Assembly (NCBI GenBank): GCA_942159475.1 | Contig: OW804096.1 | Location: forward strand, 39,803,744-39,867,743 | Source: Sthenelais limicola | Taxonomy: Eukaryota > Annelida > Polychaeta > Phyllodocida > Sigalionidae | Reading direction: 5' to 3' | DNA: 64,000 nucleotides | Shown here: one piece after another, positions 12,001-20,128 of the stretch | Layout: each line of letters begins with the position of its first letter | How positions within the stretch are numbered: position 1 is the first letter of the stretch | Made by a program: the position numbers and the translations under genes | Notes under the pieces: model-generated | Databases searched by the model: none | What the model was told of the DNA's origin: nothing | Seen by the model: only the letters and a program-made list of their open reading frames with translations

Positions 12001-12995
12001 AGAGAATCGATCCAGAATTTGCCCTGGATTTATACCCCAAGGCCCCAGATAAATGTACAGAGGAAGCAGCGATTGTGAAATGCCGCAACCCCAAATGCAA
12101 AAAGGTAGCCTATCTCTCTGAAGCGAGGGATACATACAAAACATGCCACAATTGCTATACTTATTACTGTGGTAGGGATTGCAGAAAGGCCCATTGGGAG
12201 AGGCACAAGAAGAAATGCCTCTTCAGTCGTGTAAACAGTGTTTGTAAACATGTTGTGAAGAAAGTCCACGATGCTCCTGAGCTTTTGGAGAGCATTTCAA
12301 AAATAGCAAGGACTGGGTACATGTCAAAAGGCAGGGGTTGTGTTCTAATTGCCTTTTCCAGCCCAGAAAAGGCTGATAATTTCCTCAGAGAGGGCAATAC
12401 TGACTTAGAAGCCCCTGCTGGCTTTGCCAACCTCGAGGATCTGAAAGAAGTGAGTGATGTATTTGCTGAACATTATTTTGAACTGGTGGACATGTGTAAG
12501 ACCTACAACCCAGAGATCAAATTCGTCATTGAGGTGGCGGTGGTTTCCGGTCAAGAGATCCCGGCCTGGCCCGTTCCTCGTAGAGAGGGCCCCGCCATAA
12601 AAAAATGTGCTAAACTGCGATTGAGCACCGTGCAAAATAAACAAAACCTCAAGTCCAGAGGGGAACCGGAAACGCTCATCCTCACCGCGGTGCCCGGATC
12701 TGAATTCACAGAAAATATGGAGGAGAAAAAAGCGCGGGAAATCTGCTTTGTAAACATCCAGCGGAAGCTCCGCCAGAGGGGTGTCAGTCTTCGCCACCAT
12801 TTTCCGGAAGTGTACACAAAACTTTGTGCATATGTATCGGAGAATGCCAATTTTACCCCAATGACTATTTACCCCATTGACGCGAACACAGGGAAGAGAT
12901 TTATGTGCCTGATTATGCCCAATTCTGAACCGGAAGTGGAATGGATGCATAATCCTGATTTGTTGGATGAGTTAGGTCTCGCTACACAAGTTTAA
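3..12995 (+). CDS. AJM1: Giant AJM1-like apical junction protein, C-terminal 4330 residues in one exon (5' partial)
   Basis: The frame is open from base 3 to the TAA at 12993, and the first in-frame ATG (153) lies inside an acidic run that continues upstream, so the true start is outside the window. Numbering from that ATG, residues 1-3950 look disordered: Asp/Glu-rich stretches (near 470-490 and 1095-1125), Gly/Ser-rich blocks, poly-Gln near 2394, 2716 and 3630, many SP sites and basic RxxS motifs such as RRAKSLGTLP. Residues 3977-4022 form a MYND-like zinc finger (C-x4-C, then CHNC, YCGRDC, HWERHKKKC). About 258 residues of a compact domain follow to the end. A MYND-like finger plus this C-terminal domain matches what I recall of the ajm-1/AJM1 family, which acts at epithelial apical junctions; the assignment is from memory. 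Worm and human members are far shorter. A different MYND protein remains possible. Confidence 0.68.
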   Translation, partial: SDDDEERVDGLFSGAGKQNSLKKDSDSDSESGDPFKDNYYGQREYVLSEQMGEDSSDSEYCIIFKRVLEAITEEDTDDLDLDTTGDTDAEVHDIPADDESCGTSDNQGETVAIGNRNRPYNSSVLEAGNCHTGAPSVVKQNYTALQQLGNNGLKGRDASAHETAFIDENKRDLMHEQTTEEVERGRRGGGDDSTHGFPRGGTSEEGEEQEWSYSSIYRVGEEQVGRFNQQRYADINTEMNSHLDKPSSPSYTNMFAPLEDGEDYRLGDEDGEEEERDKKKNAEKENEEKEQVQEAKRERGKVKVVPLPRTTLLKGIPRTASNSQPEPIQGDLQVPSSLPSGINSTNPGGMSAQCSFDLSDTASDTNSIDVAEDYDPEKIKEAESLRCYGGLVNTQRPVTIGPYHDRQSAFARRRVITVQSPVENNSPRCLDSGEEEASNSGSELDSERGGGLFGKLSAAARVAGRSREDLARKTPPLVTPRRGTEHKQGLEAALAWNEEGVVRATTPRQEVVEEEQEEEQENDEEVALHTDSPQIVTEYLGDSDNVKDKVSENEKEPGSGDTDENTHSTSKIYYWEPSTQRIITTEEGGAGGDSPQLSVPTAWASEAAGAADSKQGKAPSREAQCTINVISAASAHGIPVTSTTAPSAAASVPVAQAPPAATVTTVSQSDSIQGFVLETRDSLDQSFGIGQNEISYGKDTEIDGEEDLPQGSNNEGEGVTGEKEEEESYKESTGGGEEGHTDHNNSPQHPNSNNNRTHSPISTQTTVNPPLVLHQAKSLREAALDAVNAPPHDDYYLRSQYYDTPDSNCVSTETGGSAGGVHTVSSIEESPIRPLHQALSSSYLTLTCPGSPSLANSPRSPASEADTIGTDADFDSAEEGSSSFSGRYRTPEGWSGPDSLGEDQWKTAKKQEDEAGGGERGEGAGGVLIKCPSLQRLQVPNVEYAGRFGDGYTLEHWEADDNSGGGTFVVDLKVDVHHLGNDSDQDSESLESGGGGGERDTTQEEQEKKTNEEDQVDDNPHPGGNNLHPGEDQENRTDLEKEPEEEKESSETGLKEQEEVLANQEENREIASVEYPTEDFVVVESDPNARIVAANNDANNKYVGEKIKSIAEQTKDIKYMDITSDENEEIAEGDRVSGEDEDDDDEDDIVDHFESATEEEEEGDESYENCVANNKDILSEEDEITDETETETEEEDSETSGEIDSLNKATVAQRSTSVTERPLKIGPVSIDRTSNVRNNGKLPISNNSDRNKQAGVEAKIPPKPAGRGTGDKSLVLSNSGVIARNRFQSERLSRTTMDPKSKVYQELEDLQDFKETQERGPDAEVQQMVEANQPPRDKPKGDYADQQSSLITAIGHGSEPLDSGNSHEGEYRLARAMPDSHRPHPVQPPSVLGSYDKGKTVTVSPLQSTKSNTGALKGDYESSEGSIKQPINSPEQIIDQENTMMARGSSSTNGHALGNNGSYSLSESIAKQPVKITTTSTATGTHTSNIDQIGSGGESGGAKNGPGGGSGGGRGESIGDPPRPAPHQAPPSELLYTHTSSRGTTSTTTTITPSNTTTTSPTYYSSEGKAKAPAEGLGIGTETLQVKKAPGAISSRISAAAGEGTGEGEGGGDRELDSSTRFIWNLDPNTNQSISPSSDQAALSQSIPPLQGRDTGILSSTPHGDNSDKRINQKQGNKTVPIIPVTSVDTGSSNESIVYVYKENRVEIKETRDQEEVVLTVKSKHESTIKHYSLPCESDYNSSTQRNEGARGKDRPSLEAQGRPEDGGLSAAGSTGLAAPISANKQDHASVSGGARGGCGAVVSIPSETQVVYESKSTETDPETTSGYGYQLYNVKEEEEEFEGMGEKQSKLELDYGISQSPSPPGAISDYDPRQSVIGEAVLNESGNRDQYQTPVNKNRGRTTGIDIKSRSNDDVNSKEIRTVGARDSGNMTDTSGGMIHPGNLGMPIKDNTIFSAPARSNNHSMPSIVIYKHHDDSSSSTSSYILQDQSHPLRPVQSPGRNQSQQVTIQQPEGKSTNEHVTAGSRSSIPYSHQYPGGIVGGSSGGGSGDWTSSRPKQFIPDQPHAGVVEEGGGIVVRVKDQPSSIPTATYVRTGCSGIPAGTGGVGGSSTTTTTGGAPIPTRIFYIPEDQLDSQSTPPQRSQQSTGRSVSTSTPRYYNVRSTGGGTGGGEGTGGAPQYPPGGGGAGGGGREAQVNNQGQHISITPGGNSMGNQNNSSVHYANEIYIDPEEYDEEGGFRQQSPVQYERDKYDLYYSNDDNYIPPPGEGSYSPEGNSQPQGGIPNYDFPTEQLQIQQGYGQNKQYSPQRGHEYLPERNYERGYQQPLVKYASIRRTTDTRGSSASSPAPPLSPRSPTRVRDPLSLLDRSYEDLDQKMAAVGYQRIDPPPEGGITPPDVNYQFGLSPGHKGDHHQRPASPSYLDRSHGNQTYPGGQDPGSRSGQMQQQQQQQQQYISPPLSPRHHSQEAVVHRPQDIPINSNRGSWPGSDNRPVVHTKSPPWRYDRSPSRSPHRMPSPLHHHTPPGPLSPREKSSFPVIPKVYCKDSSGSTDNIDTQGFSDRELHLTAYDKVDTREHGSLSSPLSGPMSPSRSCTALATSTALARKDNHSHHEEDAGISQSSSSGGGIGSRSVVSAIGNAEATGENPYIAVARATARAATIASAHAAAGVAKMTPSSPSDDESGSDINVVISTSCTIKNEYSSPRLESDSQDVIRIMERKSPVGGAGAIGGGGGRGVGVGGEGFKNSSLNYDQHTSIPSPTRTLEEQQQKQQQQPKLKRDGSLEGPKKMVITIEQEGTKEKRSRTVECELPVDPQDDDLSRIISGAVKRILTSSAASTGSGRTNKKMGNEQLDDIIQRVTQQVMNAYISEHYNDEDINRKQKHRIIDDRSGKYQQFGPGIGVSAGSPSTSTASLSSSLSKPKLSPVVNSETIPSFRSPRIDMETYKEMHRVHKHEPRDDDLSKYAVPVNTYGHRLQYVPRGQDPKSKSPELHRKPSVNNSSSDTTSESTQQGSDQTYFYVTGSGPRDRRAIRHMGEFKQGIVTQQGVVSQQGEVKLALMKDRPQQPRMEHVNLSEAEGGGGGDTGAGPGSSSVHKLHSESLRSSKMQGSYSKQGGGGANREIPRHEQASGAEDSPRKIKGILRTSPRVEQQPVTTTPSSSTFPGSYRAKSPPKHFDSRKMAPDQRYSSRKLTQPAKQPEKKKPYDSVLLRPVHDRPTPVSMTRKYDCDSDKSEKRSKIDNARKGYLDLVPKNPPWPKGTILDAAFEEKKRKWFEKTVPKDSPKKGFMVVDIDIDKHSPEDKRSSSEDLKRRLSATRLKAPNSSEIDQRWQSLAKLKPYKSHGNLLDQSLMDDSTQNLSNDSSSDANTSAADLRRAKSLGTLPSQFFANKRSYTSLLETDLDTGVCTETPLIYETDLDGMNRQNKARSLTNLSMKTSMVPIDIDEERRKSFETLPREGGGRGGGGPSLLYSLPNQDSGSECSSLDTSQERSLSAGELRITQSLNKLSIPNWYRQSFGKGIKKPVELTHTRQLREGSSFSGGDSPDSSFEFHRREDGFPGGYTFRGSKENLRRQQQQPYQQPKPVVIQHRVSNTLRAKSPLPPSPSATSEKQGNFELPSSKLKTHHVELKHMETKHPSQYIPPAQIPKKSSAKEAYLKLKAQSHAQDGVLRQANQDQQQLQQQQQHNVNGVKEQPERYTTKSYITLSPQPQRKQMVDETGSPRTHSPSGRGSNTSFPNQAYTTQSLPNHIQSTSRSPPMHTQQNAKSYEPGATCSGLVEKMKLGEGNRFSKSDLHPQFYQHPQQHIPPNAVYSRMLDNIENQRREIQERAHMITTDKSIPPGLINKDEDEYDKIRKSFPVLSYNESPSIQKKKTGEYGEKTGSNVELAIAKDEPPLRSPRSPFSTPRDSGNKRDSSLDQILGGLLAIPSANDPTSPSSEEDDGNTSPKKRIFRLLRNASTPRGSMTSVNTSRTQDNTSDAEDGPTSLQLDSPHLQNLTDRAYERIDPEFALDLYPKAPDKCTEEAAIVKCRNPKCKKVAYLSEARDTYKTCHNCYTYYCGRDCRKAHWERHKKKCLFSRVNSVCKHVVKKVHDAPELLESISKIARTGYMSKGRGCVLIAFSSPEKADNFLREGNTDLEAPAGFANLEDLKEVSDVFAEHYFELVDMCKTYNPEIKFVIEVAVVSGQEIPAWPVPRREGPAIKKCAKLRLSTVQNKQNLKSRGEPETLILTAVPGSEFTENMEEKKAREICFVNIQRKLRQRGVSLRHHFPEVYTKLCAYVSENANFTPMTIYPIDANTGKRFMCLIMPNSEPEVEWMHNPDLLDELGLATQV

Positions 12996-13680
12996 TTCAA
13001 CAATAGTTAATAGACCCAATTGCAGTGATCAATATTCATCATGTGTAGTGGTATAGGTTTCTGTTAAATTATTTTGGTTTATTTAATTCTTGAGAATATA
13101 GATATATATCAGAAAAAGCAGAGGATAGAATGGTAACTCTTTCAGAGATGAAGTTTTGCAGTAAATATATCAGTAAAGTGTACATACTTTTAAATTCATT
13201 TTAAAGTATTTTCATCCTTTCTAACCATCTCAAAGTCAACTCTTCCCTTGTTGCCAACTGAATTAGATACGATCCTGGCATTTTGATATGAAGTCAATTG
13301 AAGTCAAGTCACGTGAATGTACAATTTTGTTTATTTTCCTTAGCGTATATAAAAGAAACCAATAATATTATTCAATCTATTCCACTACACTGCAATGTTG
13401 ATTCCTGCAACTAGTCTACAATGATCATGACATCGAGTATGACACAAAATAATGTTATGCTAATAATCTATGGTTCTAAGTATACGATCGTTTCCTTATG
13501 AATTATATTTCTTTTCATAACTTTATTACACTTCTTTGACGTTTATATATATGTTACTTTTCATTCTATATATAAGTATTGGTATAGCAAAATTTTAAAT
13601 GAGAATCTTAATTATAGAACTATGGTTTTATGACGTTTTGCCTATCATAACATTGATTCTATTGTACTGTAGAACCCCCT

Positions 13681-13708
13681 TTCTAGAACCTTCTAGAACC
13701 TTTTAGAA
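13681..13708. promoter_or_regulatory. Heat-shock-element-like alternating array
   Basis: Six alternating 3-bp units with 2-bp spacers read TTC-GAA-TTC-GAA-TTT-GAA, five of six matching the nGAAn consensus for HSF1. It sits in the presumed 3' UTR rather than a promoter, and is also a 10-bp tandem repeat (TTCTAGAACC), so it may be coincidental. Confidence 0.35.
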
Positions 13709-14630
13709 CCCTACATACTGCCACAGACATGCATGTTATTAGTTATTTATATCTTATTGTTTAAAATCGGTAGAGGTTATTTGAATCAGCTTGATATGTA
13801 CAGTACAGTATGCATTCCGTCATTCCTTTAATTAATGTGGTATAGAGAATTGCCAAATAATGGTAGAATACTTCCTAATAATTCATGTATAATCACCGAT
13901 ATCATATCGGAACTGGAAGAGAAATAATCTGGTTTTGATGAAGTCTGATGAGTGGCAGTATTCCTTTACTTTATACAGTTTTGGTGAATTGATTGTGTAT
14001 TGGTATTGGTCAACGAGACCACGAACGCAAACAACGTTAAAAGCCTCTGTTCGCTGAGTTTAAAGAGGGAGCATGTATGTACAATGAGTTTGCCTGGGGA
14101 CCGTTCATTATGTTGTCTTGAGGGTGTAAAAGCAAGCACTATTTTCTATACTTTTAAAGACCCATGTTAAAAGGTCTACTCTTAAATGGCTTTCGGTCCT
14201 TTTACCTTGTAATACATGAAAACGTCAATAGACAACCTATTTAAATCAATTTCAATCAGTGCCCCATGTAATCATATCCTATACGTCAAGAAGGAGAGAG
14301 AGAGAGAGAGGCATCCATTAATCAAATATAGGATTACATAGTGTCGAGAATATGACCTGGAATTATACAATGCCCATAAACTCTGAAATTGCTCAGAGGC
14401 TTGGGTAGGAGGTCTCGTGGTCTATCATATTCCAGCTATTATGCTCCTAGGCAAGCTTCGTCTTGTCGCATATGATATGCCCATTATTTGATGTACGTCA
14501 TTGCTGTGACAAGGTCACACTGACCTTTATGTACCCGAGAGGACATTGTCATAGAGTTGATGGGTTATATGTGGATCTCATTTATATATAGATCGAATAG
14601 GCAGTATTGAGTGGTTGGATGTCATTTGAT

Positions 14631-14852
14631 TCTCTCTCTCCCTTTTTTTCTCCCCTCCCCTCTCTTTTTCCCTCTCCCTTCCTCTCTGTCGCTGTCTCTC
14701 TCCTTCTCTCTCTTTCTCTTCCTCTCTCTTGTTCTCTCTTTCTCTCTCTCTCTTTCTCTCCCTCTTAGTTTTTCCCTCTCTCTCTTTCTCTGCCTCTTAG
14801 TTTTTCCCTCTCTCTCTTTCTCACTTTCTCTCTCCCTGTTTCCCACTCTCTG
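14631..14852 (+). repeat. Polypyrimidine (CT/CCT/TTTC) tract
   Basis: About 220 bases are almost purely C and T in short CT, CCCT and CTTT runs, with two copies of a CTCTTAGTTTTTCC block. Apparent frames here on either strand are compositional artefacts. C/T-rich sequence continues less strictly to about 15110. If transcribed in the UTR it would be a large polypyrimidine binding platform. Confidence 0.85.
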
Positions 14853-17485
14853 CCCACTGAATTCAACTCCTTGTTTTCCGAGTCGTGCCTGCCTCATTGT
14901 CGTCGCTCCTTCCCTCGTCCCCCTCCCTCAGTCAATCCCTGTCAATCACTCCCGTCCTGTTGCCACTCTCATTTCCTCCACTCCCTCTCTTCCTTCCTAT
15001 TAGTTCCTGTCCGTCATTGCGTTCTATATTTCTCCGCTCAGCCCCTACACTAACCCCACCCCAGCCTTCCACTCCGTCCAGCCTTCCTTTAATCTCTTTG
15101 TCTTACTCTGTTAGTCATTGAATCAATTTACATTGCATGAATATTACATTGCATATAACGTTATTGACCGAATAATTAGTTTTACAGTTATTGTTTTGAT
15201 ACTTTCTTAGAGCTTTAATATATCTAAATACCACATTTCACTTGAATATTACGTAATTTTATTATTATTGAACACAACACTTCTTAAATAATTTTCCATT
15301 AATTTTTCAAACTATGATATAACCTTCTTTTAATTAAGTGGTCAGATTACCTCAGTAAGCAATAATGAATGGTCCCCATATGTAGAGAAGGCAACTCTAA
15401 TACGATTGGAGCTGTCGCTAGCTTATCAGAGCCAAGGTCGACTACAAAGTAATAATAATATTATTAGTTTATTGCTTGCATAAATTCATAAGGTGAAGGT
15501 GCTATTGAAGGTCCAGAGATTTAGTCCGAGTGATAAAAAAGGTTTAGCTTTGGTCGTTGGCTATTCATATGTATTATAATATGTGTGTATACATTGAATC
15601 ACGAATCATGAACGCTACAACGTGTTGGTAAAGCAGTTATAAATATAGCGTCTGCATGCATTTAGATATAATACTTTGTGTGTACAATATGACCCTAGGA
15701 TATTCTTTCGTGCTGGGGAGTTGTGTCTAATTGCGATCCTGTGCGATTCCTTGCAACCCTTTACGATTCCTTGCGATTTTGTCTCGCATGTATATCATGG
15801 GAAATTTAAGGTTCATTTTTGTTTTTCAACAACAGGATGTGAACGATTGTTGCAGTTCTTACAAGTCATGGATACTGCGACAATTGCCGTAACATTATTG
15901 CTACGATTTCTATCTGTTTCAACATCCATGTCTGGGTTAAATTATCATTAGCTGTTGCGAGAATATTCTGTTTTATTACTACACTTTTAATTATGAGTTG
16001 GTGGATATTTTCATTTTCATTTCTAGTCAAATTCCGAGGCAGTTATTATCAATATGAATTGTCAGTCTGGATTGTATGTTTCCCATTGATAATGGCAATG
16101 CATATAACTATATGACCCATATCAACATAAATGTACAACAAACAGCCTTACACAATTTCTTTTTTCAAATTTTAAATTTTAAATGTCTTTGACGAATTTT
16201 GTTTAAATTAATGGGTATGTTTTTTGCAAGGTTGCTAGTATGATGGTACATTTTTTATGACCAAACCCATGATATTCTGAGTCACATACGGTGTCAAAAA
16301 GCAATAGTCATAGATGTATAGACAGAGAGAGAACCAGGTTGTGATAATAGTTGGTATTCTGAAGGCTTTGCTGATTAGTGCACCACTATATAGAGCTTTA
16401 TCTAAAGGATAGAGATAACATTACAGAGTCTCTACCCTAGTCTTATCTCCCAGTCTATAACCTTTATTGGTATACGGAGCCAATCAGCAAATGACACATA
16501 TCTCTCTAATGGCGTATGATACAATAGTCACTAAGCTGATTCTCTATTGGTCTTCCCTCTTTATAGTGATTTTCTCGCCTCATTGATAGAAATATACTTG
16601 AAATAATGTTCCGTTACATATATTTAAAGCATGATATATAATTAAAGCTATGAATATCATGTTAAATTTATGATTGATATAAAAAAATCAACCCCAGTCC
16701 ATTTAAAATGGTGATAATAGAAAGTATTATATTAAGCTATTTTTTAATCAATTTTGCAGCTGACTGCTTTGATTCTATTAAAATGCAAAATGATCATTAC
16801 AATTGAAGATAATCGAATGAAACGAAGAATCTCAGAACGACTGTAAAGGCCTTGAAGGTGATGTGCAATGTGTTTGTCGTATAAAATATAAACGCCCGGG
16901 CAATGTTCTCAATGTAAATATATAATAGGGGATTCGCGTCTATAGATCCATGCCAATGTCTGTCTCAGAAATTGCATTCGCACACATTATAAGCCCCGAT
17001 TTTGACTTCAAGTAAAAATACTTATTTTGGCATTGTGTGTTTTAATCCATAGTGATGTCTTTAATGAAGGATGGATTATATCACTGTGGTAGCATGTCTA
17101 CATGGCCAGTCCTTATAATGAATGGATATATCCCAGAATGCAATCTACCTGAGAGCGACAGAAGCATCTATGCGAATCCCTTATTGCCTTGAAAGTGCGA
17201 GTCCATACTGATCGAAGAATTGATCGAAGAATTGATATCATAGCTAGTCCTTTTGCTATTAAGGGTCCAGTTACATTGCTAACGCTCTATTGGTGGTAAA
17301 ATGTAAACATTTCCATGCTCTTGTTGTTATTATTATAGTATTCTTAACCTCGTGGAACTCTTTGCCCATTCCCTATCTATGACATATCGCAAGCAGAAAT
17401 GAATCCTAGTTTATTGTCGATTGTATAATATTATGCAAATTAGCTGTAATTTTACCGTTAATGTATGCTTACACCCTGGACTGTT

Positions 17486-17515
17486 AATAAAATCAAGAAA
17501 ATGAATGTCATGTGA
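17486..17515 (+). terminator. Poly(A) signal with GU-rich downstream element
   Basis: AATAAA at 17486-17491 is followed within 30 bases by TG-rich sequence (TCATGTGATGTCTTGTTATG), the usual arrangement of a cleavage/polyadenylation site. It is the first canonical hexamer after the AJM1-like stop codon. Confidence 0.55.
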
Positions 17516-17650
17516 TGTCTTGTTATGTTCTTATTTAGCTTACTTGTTCAAGGGTTTGGACGTCGGGAAATCTTCAATCGGTATCTCTACACATTAAAAA
17601 AAGTTCTGCTAAATCCTTTTCATCATCTAATGGGTAATGTCTGGTCCGAA

Positions 17651-17749
17651 GGGCCTAGTCTGATTTCCATGCGATTTTGGGCCGCACAGGACCCTTTTCC
17701 ACTAAATTCCGTGAGAATCGCATGAGAATCGGCTTAGTGGACTAGGCCC
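17651..17749. mobile_element. R1 fold-back MITE, copy 1
   Basis: About 100-bp near-palindromic element. The right arm ends in AGAATCGGCTTAGTGGACTA then GGCCC. The left arm begins GGGCCTAGTC but lacks about 10 bp (the CACTAAGCCG segment). The centre reads GCCGCACAGGACCC. It lies just beyond the AJM1-like poly(A) signal. Superfamily unknown. Confidence 0.85.
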
Positions 17750-18272
17750 TTATATATAGACCAGAAAGTAGAAGAACTCCTGTTGTGGACTAGGGCCTTA
17801 ACAGTTTTAACAAAGGTATTGCTATTTAGTGTAAGACAGATATGGTTGGTGAATGAGAATGAGTAAAGGGATGTGGTTTGACAAATAACAGGGCTATTGG
17901 GTAGCCTTTAAGATTTTCATTTAGTCGCCTAATTAGGCTGAAAATTATAAGTACTAGATATATCTTAGTATATAAATAAGTACGTAAGTAAGTACTTTCA
18001 GGGAATACTTAGTTAGGCTCTTCCTATAATTGTATTCCGTAAACCGCTGCGTACATGCAGTAGATATAATGATATATTCTTCTTAGCTATCGAGTAATGC
18101 TCGCCTTACGATGTAAAAATGGGAAAATACAATGAAAAGCGTTATTAAAATCTAGATATAGACTACACACACCATGACAAAAAGCACAACGATCTATCTA
18201 CTTCAGCAGCAGATATGATAATGATATAAAATAAATGATTATATGAAATGATGAATTGGCATTGGCAATTAT

Positions 18273-18507
18273 GGGTGAGATCGTCAGAGAGTTACAATTC
18301 ACCTTCATTAGTTCTCTCAAATGACCCAAATTTAAGAGAAAAGTGACTCTCAAAATTTAGTTTAACACAATGAAAGAGATATTCTTAATCAACACAATGC
18401 CAAAGATAATCTGATATGCTCATTATTCATATTTTTTCAGTCTAATTGAGCAGACGTTACCAAATTTGTAGAGCTGCCGATTGTGCATTTTCTGAAAATC
18501 TCCCCCT
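18273..18507. mobile_element. R2 MITE, degenerate copy
   Basis: Family R2 is a 205-240 bp element with terminal inverted repeats close to GGGTCAGATTTTCAGAAAAT then GTACAATT, and an interior containing CTCTCAAATAACCCAAATTT and GGTTCAAAATACAGTTCAAC. This copy keeps both ends and the first interior block but has a divergent middle. Confidence 0.6.
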
Positions 18508-18755
18508 TATTCCGATTAAGACCGTCAAAAACATACACATCTGTGGTGCGTTTCGGCGTATAGTAAATGTGGCAAAGTTTTCCAAAATCAAACAAATTAA
18601 TGAAACTATTTCAGCAAATTCATTTCACAATAGGAACTTAGCACGTTCCTGCAACAACCAAGTACACAACCGTTAAGCATCAATTCAACCATTAATGCGT
18701 GCCATTACTGGCATTTGTATACACCCAACGTTACATATTCACCTCGTCCATATTC

Positions 18756-18990
18756 GGGTGAAATCACCAGAAAATGTACAATTCATCTTCACCAATCCTC
18801 TCAAATAACCCGAATTTAAGACAAAAATATGGTTCAACACTGAGTTCAATATAGCCAAACAGATTGCTAGAATCAATGCAATGCCGGATACACTCGAATT
18901 TACCTTGTATTGACCAAATTGCAGCCTAATTTAGCAGAATTTGCTAAATGTGTAGAGCTGTCAATTGTACATCTTCTGAAAATCTGACCC
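18756..18990. mobile_element. R2 MITE, full-length copy
   Basis: Both ends are present: GGGTGAAATCACCAGAAAAT at the left and CTTCTGAAAATCTGACCC at the right. The interior blocks match other copies, including CTCTCAAATAACCCGAATTT and CAGCCTAATTTAGCAGAATT. Confidence 0.8.
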
Positions 18991-19400
18991 ATTCAATGAA
19001 GGAAAACCCCTCGAGCACTCACTCAACCGCACCTTTACATATTTTTGTGAACATTTAAGATATTGCATAACAGTCCCTATTATACATTTATAACCTCGTC
19101 GCCTGACCCATATACATTTAAGGACTGAGGGAAATACAAGTGTTTCGTTGCATAAAAGCAAGTTTATCGTCACAGTAAACGCTTTTGGAGCGTGTATCAA
19201 CACAAAGGGAAAATACCACTAGCCTCGAGTCAAATAACATTGGTTCAGTCAAGGCTGGCCCCCATGTTTAAGAGAGTCTTAAATAGCAAGCTCAAGAAAG
19301 CAGGGCATAAATCCCAGGATCAAAATTCCAGTGATGAATATGAAGTATTAGTCACGAGGCTTGGCTAAATTTAAGCGCTGGATGGAGAATGTATTGATTA

Positions 19401-19870
19401 GGGTGATGGTCGTTGGAAAATGTACAATAGGGGAGTTGCATAGCCGCAATTTTGAATCCTAATTCGCATACATGGCATTATGGGACTAATGATATAGTAT
19501 AAAATCTATAGAAATCATGCCATGTTCAGCATGGGATATTTATCAATGTTCTAATGTCAATATATATGTGTTATACATGTTTCCATAACACAAGCCTCCA
19601 TCGTTCCCATCATGCATTTGGTTTTCATAGAACATTTATAAACGCCGCGATATTCGCAAAAACATTCTTGCAGTTTTTTTATAAAAATTTTCCCAAATAT
19701 TCGTATGTCAGATTTCATCAAAATCCATACCATGATGCACTGTACCAGACATGCGCAGTGGCACATGCAAGTCCCCTATTCGCCTTTCACCTGTTCTCTC
19801 AAATAACCCAAATTAAAAATGAATATTAGGTTCAAAATACAGTTCAATATAACCGAGAAAGAAATGAAAC
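19401..19870. mobile_element. R2 MITE interrupted by an R3 element
   Basis: The R2 left end (GGGTGATGGTCGTTGGAAAA then TGTACAA) runs to about 19427. The R2 interior resumes at about 19782 with CCTGTTCTCTCAAATAACCC and AGGTTCAAAATACAGTTCAA. The intervening 19428-19780 has the inverted ends of family R3. The right end of this R2 copy is not recognisable. Confidence 0.65.
19428..19780. mobile_element. R3 inverted-repeat element, copy 1
   Basis: The ends are inverted: AATAGGGGAGTTGCAT at the left and ATGCAAGTCCCCTATT at the right. Length is about 353 bp with no supported frame. It is inserted in an R2 element just after the R2 TGTACAA. Confidence 0.7.
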
Positions 19871-20128
19871 AATGTCCTTACTGAACTGGAGACAAAACTG
19901 ATTCAAAGGTTTTATTCATTTGTGGGGAATAAAATGTTATTATTCCTCATTATGCCATTGTAATCGCTCTTTATCATTATAATTTAACATCGTATGAAAT
20001 GCAAATTCAGGCTGCGATGAGAACAGGAAAATTCATGTGTAATTCATATGTGTAATTCATATCCTGAATAAAATACTTATCAAATCAAAAACCAAACAAG
20101 TTTTGGTACACTTAACTATAATTCCTCT

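Larger units (their letters stand above)
12996..17510 (+). other. Probable long 3' UTR of the AJM1-like gene
   Basis: No supported coding region follows the stop. Reading line by line, the first AATAAA on the + strand after the stop is at 17486, about 4.5 kb downstream. ATTAAA variants near 16640 and 16780 could give shorter ends. The span contains a heat-shock-element-like array (13681), a pyrimidine tract (14631) and short degenerate repeats of TGCGATTCCT type (about 15728-15780). Transcript evidence is lacking, so the UTR extent is inferred. Confidence 0.45.

Noticed and set aside
119..12950. Many antisense and alternate-frame open frames inside the AJM1-like exon
   Set aside because: They mirror repetitive codons (Glu, Ser, Gly, Gln) of the real frame, overlap each other and lack any recognisable domain.
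14611..15121. Ser/Leu/Pro-rich open frames across the pyrimidine tract
   Set aside because: The frames exist only because C/T-only sequence has no stop codons; both strands show the same effect.
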